Source: Stereocaulon alpinum (Eukaryota; Ascomycota; Lecanoromycetes; Lecanorales; Stereocaulaceae). Taken from it: 64,000 nt of DNA. Shown here one piece after another: positions 1 through 12,600 of the stretch. Position 1 is the first letter of the stretch. Every line of letters starts with the position of its first letter. Both the position numbers and the translations under genes were made by a program. The stretch spans positions 89,684 through 153,683 of the forward strand of contig JAEUBA010000078.1 in NCBI GenBank assembly GCA_018257865.1, read 5' to 3'. The notes under the pieces are model-generated. The model had not been told where the DNA came from. It ran no database searches and saw only the letters and a list, made by a program, of their open reading frames with translations.

Positions 1-1244
1 TCAGATGGGCTTGGGGGCTGTGAACTCGACTTTGACTTTTTGACATAGACATAGCAGATACCCCGGCCTTGGCAATCAGACATTGCTACGTGCAGAAAAG
101 ACAAATCAGCAGATCAATGTTCATAGCCACGTGTAGTTTGACCGATGGTAGCAGAAGAAATCACTAGCTGATTGTGTGAAGCAAGATTGTTCGGGCACGA
201 TAGCGAAAGATGGGAGGCAGCAGATACTTTCCCACTGCCAACCATTGCTCGGCTGAACGTGTTCGATTCTGGTCGGGGGATATTGCCATCAGCGTCAGGC
301 GTGACATGGGACCGATTGTTCGAATCTGGGACGCTGGGCTATCCAATGCCGTCATTGGTGATTTCTTTGGGTAACATGCGCTCAGTGAGCCAGTTCCATC
401 GAGGCTTTGCGGTGCTAAGGGCCTCCTAGAATGATGTCTCGCAGACGTCATAAGAATGCCCCTTGGGAACTATCAAGTATCCTGAAAGCTGATACGGTGT
501 AAATATCGAGATGACTAGAGGAGTGTTATATATTGTTAGGGGTTCTTCATGGATCAGAGCATCAGAAATGCGATTGTTTGCAAAGCGCTCATGGCCTGTC
601 TGGCGGAAGACGTGGTTCAAGCAGAGAAATCTCTGTTAGCGAGCCCGGAATAGCTAGAATTGAGCGTTGAGCTAGATGGAAGCGACGACTGGGCAGGACC
701 TGCGGGCTGAACAATGCTGGAGCTGACTAAGTTAAGAGGGAGGCGCGTTGAGGACAGAAGAACGTTCACACTTGCCCGGAATGGTTCCAGAACGTTCGCC
801 CCCGAGCCACCCTAAAAGGCCCCGAATTAGGGAGTGATGACGCTTTACAGGCCCGCTCAAGGGGCCTTCTCAGAGGCTTCCTGCCCCCCACCCTTTCCCC
901 CCCCGCCCCCCCAAACAACCCGGAAACACGTGAGCTTTTCGTATTACTGGGAGGCATATGTTAGTCAAAAGCCAAAGTTGAAGGCACACTGTACCCCACT
1001 AAAAAGGCCATCTGAATGGACTGTACAAGCTCAAACAGCAAGGTACGTGTAGGAGGGTCCGTTGCGTAAACCGGGTACTCCAGCCCCCCAGTCACCCTTC
1101 TATCGACTCCAGATGCCAAGCCTCACAACCTCAGTTACAGATACTCGCAGAGGCCACTCGTCCTCCAACATCTACACAATCCACTGCACCTAAGTCCTAA
1201 CACTCGAGTGTCTCTCGCACTCCCCCCCCCCCACCGCCGCTAGA
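1..1244. other. Intergenic region upstream of RET3, no supported gene
   Basis: Several short overlapping reading frames exist on both strands (for example 164-451 and 766-957), but none shows a recognisable domain, and the opposite-strand frames overlap one another, as expected of chance frames. A long C-rich run lies around 885-912 and a second polypyrimidine tract around 1217-1233, just before the RET3 start codon; such pyrimidine stretches are common in fungal promoters. The first few hundred bases could hold the end of a neighbouring gene that I cannot recognise. Confidence 0.5.
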
Positions 1245-1910
1245 ATGTCCCCTAACATGTCCCTCTTCTCTGTGAACGCCATCCTCCTCCTCAGCACAGA
1301 CGACCGCTCCCGTATCCTAACAAAATACTACTCTGCCCCGCACCACCACCCCAATGCCTCGAAAGAAGAGCCGGGCTCAAATCCCTATCCAAATGTCAAG
1401 GAGCAGAAAGCGTTTGAAAAGGGACTGTTGGAGAAGACGAACAAGAGCAATTCGGATATCATTCTTTACGATGGACGGATAGTGGTGTTCAAGATGGAGG
1501 GAGATGTTATGATGTATGTGGTTGGTGGGAGCGAGGAGAATGAGATCCTGCTGTTTGGGGTCGTGTTGTGCTTGAGAGATGCCCTCTCGATACTTCTCAA
1601 GTACGTCTTCGACGTCCCCTCCATGTACGAACGAACCAACGCCAGCAACTGACACCAATTGTGTTGCAGGAATTCAACAGACAAGCGCACCCTGATAGAA
1701 AACTACGATCTGGTTTCGCTCGCTATTGATGAAATTGTGGATGACGGCATTATATTGGAGGTCGATCCTGTGGTTGTGGCGAGCAGGGTTAGTAGGGCGC
1801 CGGCCCAGGATGTTGCGAACATCAAGGGCGTGGATCTAAGCGAGCAGGGCGTTTATAACCTGTTGGAATTTGGGAAAAACAAGCTTGCTGAGAGGATGAG
1901 GAACCTTTAG
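1245..1910 (+). CDS. RET3: Coatomer subunit zeta (COPI coat)
   Basis: Small subunit of the COPI coat, which forms vesicles for Golgi-to-ER and intra-Golgi retrograde transport. Two exons: 1245-1600 and 1670-1910; the 69-nt intron 1601-1669 has GTACGT and TTGCAG ends and splits a lysine codon. The product is 198 aa, close to the usual 175-200. Visible family features are the N-terminal longin-like fold beginning SLFSVNAILLLSTDDRSRI, the conserved VKEQKAFEKGLLEKT stretch, the VYxxxGxxENE-type segment (VVGGSEENEILL), and the C-terminal ALDEIVDDGIILE-like helix region read here as LAIDEIVDDGIILEVDP. An insertion rich in His/Pro/Asn after KYYSAP is seen in filamentous-fungal forms. The start is the first ATG after a pyrimidine-rich leader; an in-frame ATG four codons on is possible. 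It converges with PMR1, 226 bp between stops. Confidence 0.93.
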
Positions 1911-2136
1911 GAATTGGACCTGTGGATGGAGACGGGAGCTGAAGGAAGGACAATCATGATAGACGGACAATCCTACATGCTCTGGACTTGAGATACCCTA
2001 ATGCTAGGAGTGGCTGATGCATCAAAGAACCAGTTGCAGGAAACGAATAGACTAAAGTTGAAGGCTGCCTAGAATTCTAGGGTGCGCGCTGGACGCTTTG
2101 CCGATGTATGTACATGTATATGCGACGATTTCCTAT

Positions 2137-5100
2137 TCATACACTCCCACTATAACCTCCTAGCCTTCTCCGCCCAATATTCCTAGCCCGCATGTACTTC
2201 CGGATCTCGTCAGCCCAGAAGACGGCGCTCGCTACCGTGGCCAGTATCCCTAAATCTCGCAATCCAAGAGCCTCCGTTTGAAAGATACGCTGAAAGAATG
2301 GGACGTATATGACGGCGAGCTGACCCAGCAGGCTGCCACCGACGGCTAGATTGAACATTCTATTGCCAGTTAAGGCCAGCTCTCCCCTAAGAATACTCTT
2401 GCCCTCGCTTCGACAGGTAAGCGCATTGAACATGTCGAAGAATACAAAGCAGGTGAAGGTCATGGTGGTATCGCGGGCGGTCACGCTTTTATCGGAGGAC
2501 ATTTCGTGCCAGTAAACGCTTAGGGTGCCAAGCATGATGATGGTAGCGGATGTGAGGACTCGTTGAATGAGGCGACGGGTGAGTACACGAGCATTTCTAG
2601 AGCGTGGCGGTCTATTCATGATCGCTGGATCGACGGGTTCGACACCTAGAGACTGGGCTGGTGGACCGTCCATGAGGATGTCTAGAGAGATCTGTCAGCG
2701 AGTCGCGCTTTGGCAAAAGGATGTAAGATGACCTACTTATCCATAAGATCTGCATTGGATTTAGGGGATTATTGAAGCCAAGGAAGGTACTGAGAAGTAC
2801 TAAAGACAGAGCTGCAACGCTGGTGCTGAGCTGGAAGGTTAGGAAGTTTTGGATGTTGTAGAAGATGCCTTTGCCCTCCTCAATGGCGCTTAGGATTGTT
2901 GAGAAGTTGTCATCGGTAAGAATCATATCGGCTGCTTCTTTTGCAACATCAGTGCCAAGTAAGCCCATGGAAATACCAATGTCTGCCTTCTTCAGTGCTG
3001 GGGCATCATTCACACCGTCTCCCGTCATCGCCACAACATCACCTCGTGATTGCAGGGCGTTGATGATTTTCATTTTGTGATCTGGGCTTGTGCGAGCGAA
3101 TATTGACGTCCCAGACATTGCGTTAGCAAGCTCTTCAGATGACATCTGATCAAGCTCGTCTCCTCTGAGAACAGGTCGGTAGCCTGCTCTTGATGAACTT
3201 AAGGGCATTCCCAACTTTCTTGCTATGGCCAATGCGGTGGTCTCGGCATCTCCAGTGATCATCATAACCTTTACACCGCCTGTCATCAGTCGCCGTATCG
3301 CCTTATCCACGTCTTTTCGAGGCGGATCATTCATTCCAACAATCCCAGCAAAAACAAGGCCTTGATAAGCGTCTTCGTCAAACTTACTGAAAGCAACACG
3401 AGCAATTCCGGGGCGGGGAGTACCACTTCGACTTGGAGCCTGCGCAGTCCTTGCTGACCGTGGGGTATCCCTGTTTGTCCCACTTGCAAAACCCAATACC
3501 CTGAGCCCATCCTCTGCCATCTTTTCAGCTGCGGAGATTGCGGCTTGTCGTCTAGGTTCGTCCAAAATGATTTCTCTGCCCTCTTTTGAGACATAAGTAT
3601 CACAGCGTTTCAGGACTTGCTCTAAAGCTCCTTTGATATAGGCGACTTCAACTCCATTGCTAGAATCATTGCCTTGACTGGCGCCGATGACTACACCCAT
3701 CCATTTGCGCTCGGAGCTAAAGGGCGTCTCCGAGGTCCTGGGTCCGATTCGGTCGCGAACATCATCCTCGCCGAATGCATCTATCATGTCGAGAATAGCG
3801 ACGTCTGTAGGCTGGCCGACCCAACGGCTTCTAGCTCCGACTGCATCAGGATCATGGCCAAGCATAGAGGACATGAGGGCGGCAGAAGAAGCGGTCGCCG
3901 GTGAATTTGCATGTGTTCGAGACAACCGAGCATTGTTGGCGATGTTGCCGACTCGTAGAATGGTTCGAGTAGCTTGATCTGGTGAAACAGATGCCAAATC
4001 CTTGTTTACGTCTATGGGGGATGGAGCATCAAAATGCCATAACTTCGTTACAGTCATGTGATTTAGTGTCAGCGTGCCTGCGGAACGTCAGCATAAAAGG
4101 AAACGACAGTATAGAACACGGAACATACCAGTCTTGTCACTGCAGACAACATTAACAGAGCCAAGCGTCTCCACGCTTGGCAATCTCCTAACAATAGCAC
4201 CATGCTTTGCCATCCTCAGAACGCCCAATGCAAGCGTGACTGTCACAATGATTGGGAGGCCTTCCGGGATAGCAGCAACAGCGAGCGAAACGCCGATCTG
4301 AAACATCTCCAGCATTTCTTTCCTTTGCCAAATCCCAACGAGCACGATGAGAGCAATCACGCCAAAAGACATGTAGCTCAAGTCCTTCCCGAGACGATCC
4401 ATTGAAACTTGTAGAGGCGTTCGAGGGCTCTCGATGCCCTGCAGTGATGCCGAGATACCACCAAATTCCGTCTCTGCTCCTGTACCTATGACCAGTCCCT
4501 GACCATGTCCTGACCGTACTAGCGTACCCATGAAAGCAATGTTGATCTGCTCATTGAGTCTTATGTCTGCTCCCACAGTCCCTGCTGCTGCTGAGGCGTA
4601 TGAAGGTGACGGAGGGCGTCCAAACGGTAAAGGCCTTGCCGCTCCGTGCGTCCGTTCCAATACACCGGCTTGTTTCATGGCTGGCTCATTTTCTCCAGTA
4701 AGGTTCGACTCGTCAATTGACAAATCCGCTGCGCTAGTAATCCGTACATCTGCTGGTATTCTATCTCCTGTTGAAAAGATGACTAAATCACCTGGAACAA
4801 GCTGTCGAGCGGGCACAGTCATTGATGCCGTCTCTAGTGATGAAGCAGAACCATTGAGTATTGGCTCCATCTCAATACCGTCTTGTGTGTCCTGGCTTTG
4901 GGCCCGTTTACTGTCTGGTGCACCCCTTATGAGATGAGCATTGTGCGGGACTAGCTTGTTCAGAGACTCCAACGACTTTTCCGACCGATACTCTTGTACA
5001 AACCCAACCGTCACCACGATCGTAACTGCGATTGCGATACTGACTGCATCGTCCAGATTACCCATAACGAATGATATGAACGCGGAACCGAGTAAAAGTA

Positions 5101-5461
5101 GGATGAGTGGCTCCTTGAATTGTTTGAGGAATCGAAGCCATATGGGCTCCGGCTCTTCGTGTGGAAGCTCGTTGGGTCCATGCTGCAACAGTTTTGCTTC
5201 AGCTTCAGAAGGGGAGAGGCCACAGGCCAGAGATGTGTTTAGGCGTTGCTGGGTCTCTTCAGGGGTGAGAAGGGAATATGCCGAGGTCCTGGCCTGTTTA
5301 CAGTTATTAGATCGTGTCTTTGGCAATCAATCGAGCCTTGTATGCTCTCTTACCGCGCCAGAGAATATGGGCTGTGGTGTGGCCGGGCCTGGACTTTGGC
5401 GCCGGCTACTCGACTTTGCGCCATTGGAGATGGGAAGAAGGGGCGTGTTTGGTCCTGACAT
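2137..5461 (-). CDS. PMR1: Golgi P-type Ca2+/Mn2+-transporting ATPase
   Basis: P2A-type ion pump (SPCA/Pmr1) that loads Ca2+ and Mn2+ into the Golgi for glycosylation and secretion. Four exons: 5461-5354, 5293-4129, 4077-2737 and 2681-2137; introns of 60, 51 and 55 nt give 1052 aa (yeast Pmr1 is 950). Residues seen: actuator motif TGE at 235-237, TM4 motif PEGLP at 379-383, phosphorylated Asp422 in SDKTGTLT (the Gly codon is split by intron 2), hinge TGDGVND at 776-782. In TM6, Asn872 (split by intron 3), Asp876 and Gln881 have the spacing of the yeast Pmr1 ion-binding Asn774, Asp778 and Gln783; Gln at that place marks the Mn-transporting Pmr1 type rather than SERCA. Extra low-complexity loops lie in the actuator (about 160-180 and 250-275) and nucleotide domains. 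Exon 1 encodes a Pro/Ser-rich cytosolic tail. It shares a divergent promoter with RAD21. Confidence 0.95.
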
Positions 5462-6141
5462 ACTTTCATGGCCGTGACATGGAGTCAGAGTATAGTTGAC
5501 GGCGACACTTCAGCTTGAAGTGACGCTGCCGAATTGCAAGGTCGAGAAGCTGTCTTTATTTTCCTCTTTATCAATTGAGCATTAAGTTCTTCGCATAGGA
5601 TGGGTCAAGTCAAGGCTGACAGCTGGGCGCAAGGATGGTGTGGCGTGGTAGCAATTCTTCAGAGGCAGTAGGCTTGTTGGTAATCTTCACGGTCTATTGT
5701 CTATAGGAGTATTAAGCATCACCGAGCGTTTGGTACCTGACTTTCCCAAACGGCGTACGTTTTCAAATTTGTCTATGGTACTACGAAGCAGGCCGATGAC
5801 TAAGCGTCCATGGTCCGCATTCTAGCTTCACCAGCCACCCACCAGGATACACATTCCATCCACCGTCATCCCTTCCCCTTCCAACTAATAGCTTGTCGCT
5901 GCTCTCGCAACATCATTGCCGTCACTAAAAAGTTGCAAGTCAGATATCTTTGGACTTTTTGGGTTGCAGGACGCTCCAGATCGCGAGACATTGGGATTCA
6001 AGCTGAGTCTGTTTATCGACGCGCCGGAAGTCAACAGCACAATTTATGCGCCGTGCCTTCCCAGGCTGCGCGCCCCTCTTGCTTTTGGCTTGGATAAGCC
6101 CTGAAAACGCGTTGCTCGAAGGTTCCTAGGTCATATGCAAG
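5462..6141. promoter_or_regulatory. Divergent PMR1/RAD21 promoter region
   Basis: 680 bp between the two start codons. Frames at 5810-6097 and 5916-6104 lie in the RAD21 leader and show no domain; I take them as untranslated leader or upstream ORFs. No TATA box is obvious. The one recognisable element is the ACGCGT site listed separately. Confidence 0.6.
6107..6112. promoter_or_regulatory. MCB-like ACGCGT site before RAD21
   Basis: The palindrome ACGCGT, in the context AAAACGCGTT, lies 30 nt upstream of the RAD21 start codon. This is the MluI cell-cycle box bound by MBF (Mbp1/Swi6 or Res1/Cdc10) in yeasts, where the cohesin gene MCD1/rad21 is a G1/S target. One hexamer can occur by chance, and being this close to the ATG it may lie inside the transcript. 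Confidence 0.35.
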
Positions 6142-8046
6142 ATGTTCTACTCGGAAACCCTTCTCTCAAAGACGGGGCCGCTGGCTCGCGTCTGGCTCTC
6201 CGCCAACCTGGAGCGCAAACTTTCTAAATCGCACATTCTACAGTCAAATATTGAAAGCAGTGTCAATGCCATTGTAGACCAGGGCACCGCACCAATGGCG
6301 CTTCGTCTGAGTGGCCAGCTCTTGTTGGGTGTAGTAAGAATCTACAGTCGGAAAGCAAGATACCTCTTAGATGATTGCAACGAGGCACTACTCAAGATCA
6401 AGATGGTACGTTATTGGCTTATGTACAACTGTCATCCCATGTCTTACGAAGTATAGGCCTTCCGCCCAGGAAATGTTGATCTCCCAGCAAATCTGAATAT
6501 GCCCAGCGCCGCTGCCCTGACGGTAGCAGATAGAATCAGTGATCCAATGATGCCTGACCTTGACCCTTCGCTTCTCGACTTTCGCCCAATGGACATTGAT
6601 TTCGGCTCAAAGAAGGACGACCCTCTGAACTGGAACAGCCAAGTACTCTCGGATCCATTGAGCGTTGAAGTTGGCCGTCATGAAGTACCCAGAGATGCGA
6701 GAGACGAGTTCGACGAGGAAGACATGAACATTGAATTAGACCTCGATCTCGGTCTTGATGATGGTCCCAGCATCGAGATTGACCGCAAAGCAAACCCATC
6801 AATAAGTTTGGCGGATGATGTTATGGGCGACGAAAACGACTTCGCTAAAGACCTTGGTTATGACGAGAATACAAGGACACGCCTAAGTAGTCGAGTTCCT
6901 TCGCTCATCGAAGACCGGGACGACCTACCACCAGATGATGGTGGTATGCTACTTGACGACGGGGATGACTGGGCGGTACCAAACTACGATGCTGGTACAG
7001 CGCCTGCTGCGCCAGCAGATCCTCGACTACAAAGGGATTCTCAATCACCATTGTCTTCAGCCCGTTCAAGTATAGTGCGCGACTTCAATGCAACACATAT
7101 CAATGAAGAGGAGGAAGAGGAAGCTTCGTTACACCAAGCCAAACACAGAGCCAAAAAGCGAAAAGTCATTCAGGCGGATGCCGACACCATGCTTTCTTCG
7201 GCACAGATCAAGGCACAGCAAGCAGATCGCTCAGCGATTCTGAAACCTGCCTCATTTCTGTCCCGAGATCCAATACTGCTCAATCTTATAAACATGCAAA
7301 AGAATGGCGGCTTTGTGTCAAGTATAATGGGTGACGGTCGTGCCCAAGGCTGGGCTCCGGAGCTTAGAGGCATCCTATCTATCGAGGTCGTCCGGAAGTC
7401 GGGCGAGCTGAAGCGAAAGCGAGACAGCGGGGTTGCGGACGTCGAAGAAGACGATGTTCAAACAAATGGGCCACAGCTGGAGATACCCGAGGACGAGACC
7501 ATCATGCCTGCCGACGAGGGCTTGGGCCTTGGTGCTGAAGCATCAGTACGAGATCATGGTTCCATTGACCTTCCCGCCAACGACGGTTATATGCCTGCAT
7601 ACGATGACGAAGGTGCTGGCAAAACAGGAGACGAAGATGAAGGATATACAAGAGACAATTTCGACGAGACCACTGCTCCCCTGTTGCACCCAATGGAACA
7701 AGGCGCCATCTCTCAGGGTACTAAGCACGCCGTACATCTTCTCCGTGACCATTTCGGCTCATCCGCCGACGGTACTCCATCTCAGCAGAAGAAAGCCAAC
7801 ATACTCTTCCAGGATATGTTGCCAGAGGCTACTACCAGCAAGGCTGATGCTACAAAGATGTTTTTTGAAGTCCTGGTGCTGGCCACGAAAGATGCTGTGA
7901 AAGTTGAGCAGGCAGATAAAGAGATAGGAAGTGCATTGCGGATTCGTGCAAAACGTGGTCTTTGGGGTGCTTGGGCTGAGAAAGAGGCAGGTGGCGAAAT
8001 TGCTGATCAAGAGGCTGTTGCACCTGCTGTCGTCGGTATTTCGTAG
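6142..8046 (+). CDS. RAD21: Cohesin kleisin subunit Rad21/Scc1
   Basis: Kleisin that closes the Smc1-Smc3 ring and is cut by separase at anaphase. Two exons, 6142-6405 and 6457-8046; the 51-nt intron has GTACGT and TATAG ends. The product is 617 aa, like fission yeast Rad21 (628). The N-terminus [19 protein letters not shown] is the invariant Rad21/Rec8 start, which fixes the start codon; the N-terminal Smc3-binding helical domain runs to about residue 100. The middle is acidic and disordered, with a basic cluster (KHRAKKRKV) near residue 230. The C-terminal winged helix that binds Smc1 is at about 511-605. Separase-type SxExxR sequences occur at 157-162 (SVEVGR), 193-198 (SIEIDR) and 396-401 (SIEVVR). 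The mitotic form is favoured over meiotic Rec8 by length and N-terminal sequence. Confidence 0.93.
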
Positions 8047-8377
8047 ATATCGTTTCGGAACCTCTTTGGGCTCTGATTTCGCATCATGTACCACTTTTGA
8101 CCGATCAAGTCTGTCAGCTCCGTGCGAGATGTTTTCTGCCTGATTCTGCAGGCTCTACTTCTATCCATTCATCTCTGCGACTGTTCGATAATCAAGGGGT
8201 GGTCTAATGGCGCACTTTGGACATGGGGCTCAGTGTATACTATGGAATTCTAAGGTAAATAGTCGGTCGAGTGGGAAAATACTTCCTTGTCGACCAGCGT
8301 CGGGGACAAGCACAATTCAGAGATAACGAATTCCTTGCATCAACGTTCTTTAACCACTAACGGCGACTGATTGAGGC
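8047..8377. other. RAD21 3' flank
   Basis: 331 bp with no supported coding sequence; it probably holds the RAD21 3' UTR and terminator. I see no clear poly(A) signal. Confidence 0.5.
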
Positions 8378-8779
8378 TCATCGTCCACCAGTTAATGGGT
8401 ACATGGTACGATAGAGACATACGCCTTTCCTGTTCTCCTCCGACTTCTTAAACGCTTCCTGAATCTGCCTATGCCCCAAGACCGCATGCTCAAAACCGAA
8501 GACTTCCACGGTCTCCCCTCGACAAAGGCCTCGTACGAAGCTGCAATACGTCTTGCAGATGGAGTCAATTTGGTGACATGTCTCCCAATCAATCACTTTG
8601 ACCTTGTCAATAGCACAATCGTGTACAGCGATGTTCCGCTCATCATCAGTCACTTGTAGTGCAGCACCAACTGCCGTCACCCTTGTCTCGCCCTGCTGGT
8701 CCTCAATGGTCCATGCGAAGCCAATGATGCCTAGTCCAGGACTATTCGCGCAGGAACCTGCTTGTAACGTTTTGTTCAT
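8378..8779 (-). CDS. Doubtful hypothetical protein
   Basis: Open frame of 133 codons beginning MNKTLQAGSCANSPGLGIIG, with no recognised domain, signal peptide or membrane segment. A GTATGA donor-like sequence overlaps the start codon and an upstream ATG at 8832 opens a different frame, so this may be the last exon of a spliced gene whose first exon lies in 8790-9104 (a 91-codon frame on the same strand starts at 9104). I could not find a splice pattern that joins them convincingly. The opposite strand is also open over 8471-8659, so chance is a real alternative. Confidence 0.25.
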   Translation of the reverse strand: MNKTLQAGSCANSPGLGIIGFAWTIEDQQGETRVTAVGAALQVTDDERNIAVHDCAIDKVKVIDWETCHQIDSICKTYCSFVRGLCRGETVEVFGFEHAVLGHRQIQEAFKKSEENRKGVCLYRTMYPLTGGR

Positions 8780-8829
8780 ACCTCCCGATCATTGGCAAGC
8801 TCTTCTGAATTGCCATAAGCTTTAGTGCT

Positions 8830-9669
8830 CATGGATGTTTGGTAAGCTTTGATTGCAAGTTGGGCAGCACGGACGCTAGAATCGCACAGACCAGTGATGA
8901 CATATGTGCCATTGAAGGATCGAAGATAGGGAGGATGTGCGCTGCTACCCTACGCCGTTTCTGCACGGGCGCTGAGAACAATGATTCCGAGGCGGATAGG
9001 AGACATGTTGATATCACGATATTGGTATACAGGGGGGTAAGAGCAAGAGGGGCTGTCACGGGAAGGAAGAGACGGTCTTGTGAGAGAGATCTGCAATTCT
9101 TCATAAAAGGACTGCAACCTATATAGTTATCTATTCGAGAGCCTGCATATTGGCGGTATGTCAGACAGTGAGGTTCAGATAGTGGCCAGTTTTAGTGCCG
9201 ATCAAGCCATGGTGTATGATTATGGGTAACAATGTCGCCATCCCAATCTCCATAACCCAGTATCAGGCCTTGAATAGACAGAGGGTAGCATGTCATCATC
9301 AAAGAAAAAGGTTCAGTCTTTTCCAGGCGGAAGGTCCCCGTAGCCATCGCCATAAGTGAGCTCCTGAATCATCATCATCAGGTACCTAATCAGGGATTAC
9401 GGGGCATAGGAGGGGACTCTGGGGCCTCCGGCCCGGGACCCTTCTGGGGTGGCACCGTGGTAGGAACTTTTGTTTGGCGATCACGTGGGTAAATTTAGCG
9501 GTCACACCTGTGTTTGGTTAGACTGGAGACTGTTAGACACCGCATTATCGATAACGGCCCTGACATCTTCAAGGCTCAAGCGTGTCGAGCCAACAAACGA
9601 GAAGTCTGTCGTTTTCTCCAAGGTCAAGCTTGCCGCTGTCCCATAGGGCTTGTGACTGTCCCAACCATC
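8830..9669. other. Intergenic region before RQC2
   Basis: Frames at 8829-9104 (-) and 8839-9126 (+) overlap each other and neither is recognisable. The stretch 9405-9500 has a GC-rich palindromic segment (GGGGCCTCCGGCCCGGG) and a TCACGTG box near 9481, a possible bHLH-type site in the RQC2 promoter. No gene is supported. Confidence 0.45.
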
Positions 9670-12600
9670 ATGAAGCAAAGATTCTCCTCCCTAGATGTCA
9701 AGGTGAATCCGTGAATCGCAATAGCTCAATCAGGACAAAGCTGAAAAGCTACAGGTTATCGCCCAAGAGCTGTCTCAGGCTCTTTGTACGCTACGCCTCG
9801 CCAACGTGTATGATCTCTCATCCGTAGGTGGGTCTCCCATTCTAGCATACAGCCTTCGCTTAACCATTCCACCAAGCGCATTTTCCTCCTTAAATTCGCC
9901 AAACCAGACAACCGGCAATCCTTCGTCATTGACTCCGGCTTTCGATGTCATCTGACAAGCTTCACCAGAGCTACTGCTGCTGCCCCTTCAGCTTTTGTTT
10001 CCCGACTTAGAAAGTTTTTGAGGACAAGAAGAGTGACGTCTATATCTCAAGTCGGTACAGATAGGATCATTGAGCTGCAGTTCAGCGACGGCCAGTACCG
10101 GTTGTTCCTCGAATTCTACGCTGGGGGCAACATCGTCCTTACCGACAAAGAGCTCAGCGTTATTGCCTTGCTTCGTATCGTTGCTGAAGAGAATGAACAG
10201 CTGCGGGTGGGGTTGAAATACTCGCTAAACGAGCGGCAGAACTTCGATGGGATTCCAACTTTGACGCCAGAGAGAGTCAAAGCAGGTCTGCAAAAGGCTG
10301 TTGATAAGGGGGACGGGGATAATGCAGCTGTGCAGAAGAGATCGAAGAGAAAGGCGGGAGATGCTCTGCGAAGAGCTTTGGCCACCTCGTTAAATGAATT
10401 CCCACCCATGCTGCTCGAGCATGCTCTCCGGGCTGCAGCATTCGATCCTGCTACTCCAGTAGACGAAGTTCTGCAAGACCATTCATTGCTAGAAAGACTT
10501 ATGGTAGCCCTTGCGGAAGCTCAGAAAATGGTTCATAGCATCGAGAAGTCCCAGCATTGCAAAGGCTATATCATTGCCAAGTCAGTAAATGGTGCTTCTA
10601 ATCTTCCTCGAGGCCAAATCAAAGAGAATGGCCCAATCACACATGAACATCTTATGTACGAGGACTTTCACCCCTTTCGACCTAAACAGTTCGCAGACAG
10701 TCCCGAGATCACAATCCTTGAATTTGATGGCTTCAACAAGACTGTTGACGAATTCTTCTCATCCATCGAATCCCAGAAGCTTGAATCACGACTTACAGAA
10801 AGGGAACAACATGCGAAACAGAAACTCGAAAACGCACGTTTAGACCACGAAAAACGACTCGGAGGACTACAGCAGGTTCAGGAACTCAATGTCCGCAAAG
10901 CACAAGCCATAGAGGCGAATCTACAGAAGGTCCAAGAGGCAATTTCTGCAGTCAATGGCTTACTGGCTCAGGGAATGGACTGGATGGATGTCGCACGTTT
11001 GATTGAAATGGAACGGGAACGACACAATGTCGTGGCAGAAATGATTAAGCTGCCGCTCAAATTGTACGAAAACACAGTCACCTTACTTCTTACCGAGGCA
11101 GACTTCGAAGATGAGCAAGACTTTGACGGTGATGAGACCGATAGCGACGTTTCAGATAGCGAAGATGAGCAGGCTGCTGCGTCGAAATTGACTAAGGCAT
11201 TAAAGCCTTTGGACAAGCGACTAGCTGTGGATGTGGACCTAGCGCTGTCGCCATGGTCCAATGCTCGGCAATACTATGATCAGAAAAAGTCTGCCGCTGT
11301 CAAAGAACAGAAGACACTTCAATCGTCTGAAAAGGCCCTCAGAAGCACCGAAATGAAGATTAACGCCGACCTCAAAAAGGGTCTGAAGCTGGAGAAGGAA
11401 GTCATGAGGCCTCAGAGAAAAGCTTACTGGTTTGAGAAATTTGTATACTTCATCTCGTCCGAAGGCTATCTCGTCTTGGGTGGAAAAGACGCTCAGCAGA
11501 ATGAGATATTATACAAGAAGTATTTGAGAAAAGGAGATGTATACATTCATGCCGATCTGCATGGTGCTGCGTCTGTGATAGTCAAGAACAAGCCAGGAAT
11601 GTCAGAGAGCCCCATACCGCCATCAACGCTATCGCAGGCAGGTACATTGGCTGTAGCCACTTCGAACGCCTGGGACTCCAAGGCAGTTATGTCTGCTTGG
11701 TGGGTCCACGCAGACCAAGTATCCAAAACCGCCCCAACGGGTGAATATTTGACGACTGGCGGATTTTCCGTAAGTGGTCACAAAAATTTCCTTCCTCCAG
11801 CGCAGCTTCTGCTAGGATTCGGGATAATGTTCAAAGTCAGCGAAGAAAGCAAAGCACGGCATCTCAAATACAGGTTGCAAGACGACATTCCAACCAAGGC
11901 CGCCCACACACCAGACATCACGAGTGAAGAGGTGCAGGATCTACAGGAAGATGGCAACGAGGTTTACCGTACAGAAAGTGAGGTTAGTGACGGACAGCTG
12001 AACGGTGAGGATAACGGTCAGCACGAGGATTTTGATATAAAGAAGGTAAATGAAACCGAAACCGATAGTGACGGTGGCAACGACGATGACAGCGAGGCTG
12101 AAGCTAGGCAAGATAACCCGCTTCAACCTTCAAAACCACATCGAACCAGTTTGCACTCCGAGAGTCTACTACGTGACGTTTCTGATAAAGTGACAGCTCC
12201 TGATAGTGAACTGGCGTCAGATGGTGGAAGCACTGACGATGATTCTAAGCCCGAGGGGCAGAACAACGAAGAAGGTAACGACGGCCCGTCTACCAACAAT
12301 GAACAGAAGCGTCACCTCTCCGCTCGCGAGCGCCGTATGTTACGCAAAGGTCAACTACTTTCGTCCACTGATCCCTCGAAAGCCCCAGAGGCTAGTGCAG
12401 ACTCAGAAGATAGCACGCGGCCCTCCACCCCAGCTACATTAGCGCACTCACTACAAGCTACGAAGCCGCAGCCGCCTCGCGTCCGCGGCAAGCAAGGCAA
12501 ACGCAACAAGCTCAAGACCAAGTATGCTAACCAAGACGAAGAGGACCGTGCCCTGGCTATGCGTCTACTTGGCTCAGCAGCCGCACAAGAGAAAGCTACC

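Noticed and set aside
164..451. Overlapping frames on both strands near the left edge
   Set aside because: No domain, no splice signals that extend them, and both strands open at once; chance.
4530..5477. Plus-strand frames of 135 and 178 codons
   Set aside because: They are antisense to PMR1 exons with clear P-type ATPase motifs.
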